A stretch of 64,000 nucleotides of DNA from positions 24,591,501-24,655,500 of the forward strand of contig NC_079881.1 of NCBI RefSeq assembly GCF_029227915.1, in the 5' to 3' direction. Position 1 is the first letter of the stretch; every line of letters starts with the position of its first letter. Both the position numbers and the translations under genes were made by a program. Below the pieces are notes generated by a model that was given only the letters and a program-made list of their open reading frames with translations, was not told the origin of the DNA and ran no database searches. Shown one piece after another: positions 55,730 through 64,000 of the stretch. This DNA is from Hydractinia symbiolongicarpus (lineage: Eukaryota; Cnidaria; Hydrozoa; Anthoathecata; Hydractiniidae).

Positions 55730-58700
55730 TTTAAATTATTTCTTTACCACTAAAACGCATGAGACTTGTAGTTTTCAAAAATGATTTCATTTTTGATGAG
55801 ACGCTGAATAAAAGGAGTTTAATCTCCGGCAAACGAAAACCCGCGATTTCCCGTAAATCCCGGACCTGGCCCGTATAGTCAAAAGTATACAAAAGAAAGT
55901 ACGCAGGGAGTAAACTCATTTCCCGAACGATTTTTTAAATTATTTTTCACCACTAAAACGCATGACACTTGTAGTTTTCAAAAATGATTTCATTCTTGAT
56001 GAGACGCTGAATAAAAGGAGTTTAATCTCCGGCAAACGAAAAACCGCGATTTCCCGTAAATCCCAGATTCGGCCCGTATAGTCAAAAGTATACAAAGAAA
56101 GTACGTAGGGAGTAAACTTATTTCCCGAACGATTCTTTAAATTATTTTTCACCACTAAAACGCATGACACTTGTAGTTTTCAAAAATGATTTCGTTTTTG
56201 ATGAGACGTTGAATAAAACGAGTTTAATCGCCGGCCAACGAAAACCCGCGATTTCCCGTAAATCCCGGGCTTGGCCGTAAAGTCGAATGTATACAAAGAA
56301 AATACCCAGGGAGTAAACTCATTTGCCGAACGATTTTTTAAATTATTTCTTCACTACTAAAACGAATGAGACTTGTAATTTTAAAAAATGATTTCTTTTT
56401 TGATGAGACGCTGAATAAAAGGAGTTTAATCGCCGGCCAACGAAAACCCGCGATTTCCCGTAAATCCCGGGCTTGGCCGTAAAGTCGAATGTATACAAAG
56501 AAAATACCCAGGGAGTAAACTCATTTGCCGAACGATTTTTTAAATTATTTCTTCACTACTAAAACGCATGAGACTTGTAGTTTTAAAAAATGATTTCTTT
56601 TTTGATGAGACGCTGAATAAAAGGAGTTTAATCGCCGGCAAACGAAAACCCGCAATTTCCCGTAAATCCCGGACTCGGCCCGTATAGTCAAAAGTATACA
56701 AAGAAAGTACCCAGGGAGTAAACTCATTTCCCGAACGATTCTTTAAATTATTTTTTCACCACTAAAACGCATGAGATTTGTAGTTTTCAAAAATGATTTC
56801 ATTTTTGATGAGACGCTGAATAAAAGGAGTTTAATCGCCGGCAAACGAAAACCCGCGTTTCCCGTATATCCCGGAATAGGCCCGTATAGTCGAATGTATA
56901 CAAAGAAAGTACCCAGGGTGTAAACTCATTTGCCGAACGATTTTTTAAATTATTTCTTCACTACTAAAACGCATGAGACTTGTAGTTTTCAAAAATGATT
57001 TCTTTTTTGATGAGACGCTGAATAAAAGGAGTTTAATCGCCGGGAAACGAAAACCTGCGATTTTCCGTAAATCCCGGGCTTGACGCGTATAGTCGAATGT
57101 ATACAAAGAAAGTAAACTGGGAGTAAACTCATTTCCCGAACGATTTTTTAAATTATTTTTTCACCACTAAAACGCATAAGACTTGTAGTTTTCAAAAATG
57201 ATTTCGTTTTTGATGAGACGCTGAATAAAAGCAGTTTAATCGCCGGCCAACGAAAACCCGCGATTTCCCGTAAATCCCGGGCTTGGCCATAAAGTCGAAT
57301 GTATACAAAGAAAATACCCAGGGAGTAAACTCATTTGCCGAACGATTTTTTAAATTATTTCTTCCCTCCTGAAACGCATGAGACTTGTAGTTTTCAAAAA
57401 TGATTTCATTTTTGATGAGACGCTGAATAAAAGGAGTTTAATCGCCGGCAAACGAAAACCCGCGTTTCCCGTATATCCCGGAATAGGCCCGTATAGTCGA
57501 ATGTATACAAAGAAAGTACCCAGGGTGTAAACTCATTTCCCGAACGATTTTTTAAATTATTTCTTTACCACTAAAACGCATGAGACTTGTAGTTTTCAAA
57601 AATGATTTCATTTTTGATGAGACGCTGAATAAAAGGAGTTTAATCTCCGGCAAACGAAAACCCGCGATTTCCCGTAAATCCCGGACCTGGCCCGTATAGT
57701 CAAAAGTATACAAAAGAAAGTACGCAGGGAGTAAACTCATTTCCCGAACGATTTTTTAAATTATTTTTCACCACTAAAACGCATGACACTTGTAGTTTTC
57801 AAAAATGATTTCATTCTTGATGAGACGCTGAATAAAAGGAGTTTAATCTCCGGCAAACGAAAAACCGCGATTTCCCGTAAATCCCAGATTCGGCCCGTAT
57901 AGTCAAAAGTATACAAAGAAAGTACGTAGGGAGTAAACTTATTTCCCGAACGATTCTTTAAATTATTTTTCACCACTAAAACGCATGACACTTGTAGTTT
58001 TCAAAAATGATTTCGTTTTTGATGAGACGTTGAATAAAACGAGTTTAATCGCCGGCCAACGAAAACCCGCGATTTCCCGTAAATCCCGGGCTTGGCCGTA
58101 AAGTCGAATGTATACAAAGAAAATACCCAGGGAGTAAACTCATTTGCCGAACGATTTTTTAAATTATTTCTTCACTACTAAAACGCATGAGACTTGTAGT
58201 TTTAAAAAATGATTTCTTTTTTGATGAGACGCTGAATAAAAGGAGTTTAATCGCCGGCCAACGAAAACCCGCGATTTCCCGTAAATCCCGGGCTTGGCCG
58301 TAAAGTCGAATGTATACAAAGAAAATACCCAGGGAGTAAACTCATTTGCCGAACGATTTTTTAAATTATTTCTTCACTACTAAAACGCATGAGACTTGTA
58401 GTTTTAAAAAATGATTTCTTTTTTGATGAGACGCTGAATAAAAGGAGTTTAATCGCCGGCAAACGAAAACCCGCAATTTCCCGTAAATCCCGGACTCGGC
58501 CCGTATAGTCAAAAGTATACAAAGAAAGTACCCAGGGAGTAAACTCATTTCCCGAACGATTCTTTAAATTATTTTTTCACCACTAAAACGCATGAGATTT
58601 GTAGTTTTCAAAAATGATTTCATTTTTGATGAGACGCTGAATAAAAGGAGTTTAATCGCCGGCAAACGAAAACCCGCGTTTCCCGTATATCCCGGAATAG

Positions 58701-58780
58701 GCCCGTATAGTCGAATGTATACAAAGAAAGTACCCAGGGTGTAAACTCATTTGCCGAACGATTTTTTAAATTATTTCTTC
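55730..58780. repeat. Higher-order repeat, 1821-bp period (9 monomers)
   Basis: Variant monomers near 55731, 55940 and 56545 recur near 57552, 57761 and 58366, each 1821 bp on, with very few differences. Further copies of the same variants lie near 62336, 62545 and 62948. Confidence 0.75.
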
Positions 58781-61700
58781 ACTACTAAAACGCATGAGAC
58801 TTGTAGTTTTCAAAAATGATTTCTTTTTTTATGAGACGCTGAATAAAAGGAGTTTAATCGCCGGGAAACGAAAACCTGCGATTTTCCGTAAATCCCGGGC
58901 TTGACGCGTATAGTCGAATGTATACAAAGAAAGTAAACTGGGAGTAAACTCATTTCCCGAACGATTTTTTAAATTATTTTTTCACCACTAAAACGCATAA
59001 GACTTGTAGTTTTCAAAAATGATTTCGTTTTTGATGAGACGCTGAATAAAAGCAGTTTAATCGCCGGCCAACGAAAACCCGCGATTTCCCGTAAATCCCG
59101 GGCTTGGCCGCAAAGTCGAATGTATACAAAGAAAATACCCAGGGAGTAAACTCATTTGCCGAACGATTTTTTAAATTATTTCTTCACTACTAAAACGCAT
59201 GAGACTTGTATTTTTCAAAAATGATTTCTTTTTTGATGAGACGCTGAATAAAAGGAGTTTAATCGCCGGCAAACGAAAACCCGCAATTTCCCGTAAATCC
59301 CGGACTCGGCCCGTATAGTCAAAAGTATACAAAAAAGTACCCAGGGAGTAAACGCATTTCCCGAACGATTCTTTAAATTATTTTTTCACCACTAAAACGC
59401 ATGAGATTTGTAGTTTTCAAAAATGATTTCATTTTTGATGAGACGCTGAATAAAAGGAGTTTAATCGCCGGCAAACGAAAACCCGCGATTTCCCGTATAT
59501 CCCAGAATAGGCCCGTATAGTCGAATGTATACAAAGAAAGTACCCAGGGTGTAAACTCATTTCCCGAACGATTTTTTAAATTATTTTTTTACCACTGAAG
59601 CGCATGAGACTTGTAGTTTTTAAAAATGATTTCATTTTTGATGAGACGCTGAATAAAAGGAGTTTAATCTCCGGCAAACGAAAACCCGCGATTTCCCGTA
59701 AATCCCGGACCTGGCCCGTATAGTCAAAAGTATACAAAAGAAAGTACGCAGGGAGTAAACTCATTTCCCGAACGATTTTTTAAATTAATTTCTTACCACT
59801 AAAACGCATGAGACTTGTAGTTTTCAAAAACGATTTCATTCTTGATGAGACGCTGAATAAAAGGAGTTTAATCTCCGGCAAACGAAAAACCGCGATTTCC
59901 CGTAAATCCCAGATTCGGCCCGCATAGTCAAAAGTTTACAAAGAAAGTACGCAGGGAGTAAACTTATTTCCCGAACGATTCTTTAAATTATTTTTCACCA
60001 CTAAAACGCATGACACTTGTAGTTTTCAAAAATGATTTCCTTTTTGATGAGACACTGAATAAGAGAAGTTTAATCGCCGGCAAACGAAAACCCGGGAGTT
60101 CCCGTAAATCCCGGGATAGACCCGTATAGTCGAATGTATACAAAGAAAGTAAACTGGGAGTAAACTCATTTCCCGAACGATTTTTTAAATTAATTTTTTA
60201 CCACTAAAACGCATAAGACTTGTAGTTTTCAAAAATGATTTCATTCTTGATGAGACGCTGAATAAAAGGAGTTTAATCTCCGGCAAACGAAAACCCGCGA
60301 TTTCCCGTAAATCCCAGACTCGGCCCGTATAGTCGAATGTATACAAAGAAAGTAAACTGGGAGTAAACTCATTTCCCGAACGATTTTTTAAATTAATTTC
60401 TTACCACTAAAACGCATGAGACTTGTAGTTTTCAAAAACGATTTCATTCTTGATGAGACGCTGCATAAAAGGAGTTTAATCTCCGGTAAACGAAAACCCG
60501 CGATTTCCCGTAACTCCCAGATTCGGCCCGTATAGTCAAAAGTATACAAAGAAAGTACGCAGGCAGTAAACTCATTTCCCGAACGATTCTTTAAATTATT
60601 TTTCACCACTAAAACGCATGACACTTGTAGTTTTCAAAAATGATTTCCTTTTTGATGAGACACTGAATAAAAGAAGTTTAATTGCCGGCAAACGAAAACC
60701 CGCGATTTCCCGTATATCACGGACTAGGCCCGTACAGTGAAAAGTATAAAAAGAAAGTACCCAGGGAGTAAACTCATTTTCCAAACGATTCTTTAAGTTA
60801 TTTTTTCACCACTAAAACGCATGAGACTTTTAGTTTTCAAAAATGATTTCATTTTTGATGAGACGCTGAATAAAAGGAGTTTAATCGCCGGCAAACGAAA
60901 ACCCGCGATTTGCCGTAAATCGCGGGCTTGACCCGTATAGTCGAATGTATACAAAGAAAGTAAACTGGGAGTAAACTCATTTCCCGAACGATTTTTTAAA
61001 TTAATTTTTTACCACTAAAACGCATAAGACTTGTAGTTTTCAAAAACGATTTCATTTTTGATGAGACGCTGAATAAAAGGACTTTAATCGCCGGCAAACG
61101 AAAACCCGCAATTTTCCGTAAATCACGGACTCGGCCCGTATAGTCAAAAGTATACAAAGAAAGTACCAAGGGAGTAAACTCATTTCCCGAACGATTTTTA
61201 AATTATTTTTTCACCACTAAAACGCATGAAACTTGTAGTTTTCAAAAATGATTTCGTTTTTGATGAGACGCTGAATAAAAAGAGTTTAATCGCCGGCAAA
61301 CGAAAACCCGCGATTTCCCGTAAATCCCGGGCTTGGCCGTATAGTCGAATGTATACAAAGAAAGTAAACTGGGAGTAAACTCATTTCCCGAACAATTTTT
61401 TAAATTATTTTTTCACCACTAAAACGCATGAGACTTGTAGTTTTAAAAAATGATTTCATTTTTGATGAGACGCTGAATAAAAGGAGTTTAATCGTCCGCA
61501 AACGAAAACCCGGGAGTTCCCGTAAATCCCGGGATTGACCCGTATAGTCGAATGTATACAAAGATAGTTTTCAAAAATAATTTCATTTTTGATGAGACGC
61601 TGAATAAAAGGAGTTTAATCTCCGGCAAACGAAAACCCGGGATTTCCCGTAAATCCCAGACTCGGCCCGTATAGCCGAATGTATACAAAGAAAGTAAACT

Positions 61701-64000
61701 GGGAGTAAACTCATTTCCCAAACGATTTTTTAAATTAATTTTTTACCACTAAAACGCATAAGACTTGTAGTTTTCAAAAACGATTTCATTTTTGATGAGA
61801 CGCTGAATAAAAGGAGTTTAATCGCCGGCAAACGAAAACCCGCAATTTCCCGTAAATCCCGGACTCGGCCCGTATAGTCAAAAGTATACAAAAAAGTACC
61901 CAGGGAGTAAACTCATTTCCCGAACGATTCTTTAAATTATTTTTTCACCACTAAAACGCATGAGACTTGTAGTTTTCAAAAATGATTTCGTTTTTGATGA
62001 GACGCTGAATAAAAGGAGTTTAATCGCCGGCCAACGAAAACCCGCGATTTCCCGTAAATCCCGGGCTTGGCCGTAAAGTCGAATGTATACAAAGAAAATA
62101 CCCAGGGAGTAAACTCATTTGCCGAACGATTTTTTAAATTATTTCTTCACTACTGAAACGCATGAGACTTGTAGTTTTTAAAAATGATTTCATTTTTGAT
62201 GAGACGCTGAATAAAAGGAGTTTAATCGCCGGCAAACGAAAACCCGCGTTTCCCGTATATCCCGGAATAGGCCCGTATAGTCGAATGTATACAAAGAAAG
62301 TACCCAGGGTGTAAACTCATTTCCCGAACGATTTTTTAAATTATTTTTTTACCACTAAAACGCATGAGACTTGTAGTTTTCAAAATTGATTTCATTTTTG
62401 ATGAGACGCTGAATAAAAGGAGTTTAATCTCCGGCAAACGAAAACCCGCGATTTCCCGTAAATCCCGGACCTGGCCCGTATAGTCAAAAGTATACAAAAG
62501 AAAGTACGCAGGGAGTAAACTCATTTCCCGAACGATTTTTTAAATTATTTTTCACCACTAAAACTCATGACACTTGTAGTTTTCAAAAATGATTTCATTC
62601 TTGATGAGACGCTGAATAAAAGGAGTTTAATCTCCGGCAAACGAAAAACCGCGATTTCCCGTAAATCCCAAATTCGGCCCGTATAGTCAAAAGTATACAA
62701 AGAAAGTACGTAGGGAGTAAACTTATTTCCCGAACGATTCTTTAAATTATTTTTCACCACTAAAACGCATGACACTTGTAGTTTTCAAAAATGATTTCGT
62801 TTTTGATGAGACGTTGAATAAAACGAGTTTAATCGCCGGCCAACGAAAACCCGCGATTTCCCGTAAATCCCGGGCTTGGCCGTAAAGTCGAATGTATACA
62901 AAGAAAATACCCAGGGAGTAAACTCATTTGCCGAACGATTTTTTAAATTATTTCTTCACTACTAAAACGCATGAGACTTGTAGTTTTAAAAAATGATTTC
63001 TTTTTTGATGAGACGCTGAATAAAAGGAGTTTAATCGCCGGCAAACGAAAACCCGCAATTTCCCGTAAATCCCGGACTCGGCCCGTATAGTCAAAAGTAT
63101 ACAAAGAAAGTACCCAGGGAGTAAACTCATTTCCCGAACGATTCTTTAAATTATTTTTTCACCACTAAAACGCATGAGATTTGTAGTTTTCAAAAATGAT
63201 TTCATTTTTGATGAGACGCTGAATAAAAGGAGTTTAATCGCCGGCAAACGAAAACCCGCGTTTCCCGTATATCCCGGAATAGGCCCGTATAGTCGAATGT
63301 ATACAAAGAAAGTACCCAGGGTGTAAACTCATTTGCCGAACGATTTTTTAAATTATTTCTTCACTACTAAAACGCATGAGACTTGTAGTTTTCAAAAATG
63401 ATTTCTTTTTTGATGAGACGCTGAATAAAAGGAGTTTAATCGCCGGCAAACGAAAACCCGCAATTTCCCGTAAATCCCGGACTCGGCCCGTATAGTCAAA
63501 AGTATACAAAAAAGTACCCAGGGACTAAACGCATTTCCCGAACGATTCTTTAAATTATTTTTTCACCACTAAAACGCATGAGATTTGTAGTTTTCAAAAA
63601 TGATTTCATTTTTGATGAGACGCTGAATAAAAGGAGTTTAATCGCCGGCAAACGAAAACCCGCGATTTCCCGTATATCCCGGAATAGGCCCGTATAGTCG
63701 AATGTATACAAAGAAAGTACCCAGGGTGTAAACTCATTTCCCGAACGATTTTTTAAATTATTTTTTCATCACTAAAACGCATGAGACTTGTAGTTTTCAA
63801 AAATGATTTCATTTTTGATGAGACGCTGAATAAAAGGAGTTTAATCTCTGGCAAACGAAAACCCGCGATTTCCCGTAAATCCCGGACCCGGCCCGTATAG
63901 TCAAAAGTATACAAAAGAAAGTACGTAGGGAATAAACTCATTTCCCGAACAATTTTTTAAATTACTTCTTCACCACTAAAACGCATGAGACTTGTAGTTT

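Larger units (their letters stand above)
53590..61720. repeat. Long duplicated satellite block, 6402 bp apart
   Basis: Monomers near 53986 and 54194 recur near 60388 and 60596, exactly 6402 bp apart. The unusual junction monomer at 55161 recurs at 61563, also 6402 bp. Beyond it the spacing becomes 6605 bp, one extra monomer. Confidence 0.7.
49011..64000. repeat. Tandem satellite array, right arm
   Basis: Same monomer as the left arm, same orientation, about 74 copies, reaching the window end. Characteristic right-arm variants are GTTTAATCTCCGGC, TACAAAAGAAAGTACGCAGG and AATAGGCCCG. The first kilobases (about 49700-50640) match the last kilobases before the transposon in variant order. No genes seen. 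Confidence 0.96.

Noticed and set aside
49124-63941. The same type of ORFs in the right array
   Set aside because: Same reason: open frames of the repeat, lengths changing with monomer variants, no start or promoter context.

Overview
The window is eukaryotic, most likely from an invertebrate animal genome. It has two parts: a very long tandem satellite array (1-32766 and 49011-64000) and one 16.2-kb self-synthesising DNA transposon of the Polinton/Maverick type (32767-49010) inserted into it. The satellite monomer is about 202-203 bp; I estimate roughly 160 copies on the left and 74 on the right. They are arranged in several local higher-order repeats whose spacings are multiples of the monomer. 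I see no bacterial features, tRNA, rRNA or CRISPR.

The transposon has inverted ends of about 280-290 bp that begin AGAG and finish CTCT. It is flanked by a 5-bp target duplication, ATCGC, and splits one satellite monomer exactly. From left to right it carries: a small OB-fold-like protein (-); a capsid-type protein broken by one frameshift (-); a beta-rich protein (+); the probable major capsid protein (+); the genome-packaging ATPase (+); five small or membrane proteins in a tight + strand run, one of only 47 codons; a coiled-coil/membrane protein (-); two paralogous membrane-hairpin proteins (+); a DD35E retroviral-type integrase (-); a SAP-domain protein (+); a SAP-like plus MDM2-type RING protein (+); and a protein-primed type family B DNA polymerase (+) that is broken into pieces.

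The genes form a virus-like kit. Polymerase would copy the element, integrase would insert it, the jelly-roll proteins and ATPase would build and fill a particle, and the membrane proteins would serve virion or membrane functions. The adenovirus-type maturation protease usual in this family was not found. The polymerase has an in-frame stop and three frame changes, so this copy cannot make a full polymerase by simple translation. Capsid, ATPase and integrase frames are intact.

The transposon also carries regulatory-looking patterns: four near-identical TTGTTAC...GTAACAA hairpins just behind gene 3' ends, a TTAAAG motif 27-36 nt before five start codons, and a 37-bp leader repeated three times that ends at the RING and polymerase start codons. 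The host group (cnidarian-like) is inferred only from the resemblance of the accessory proteins to those I remember from cnidarian Polintons. No database was consulted.
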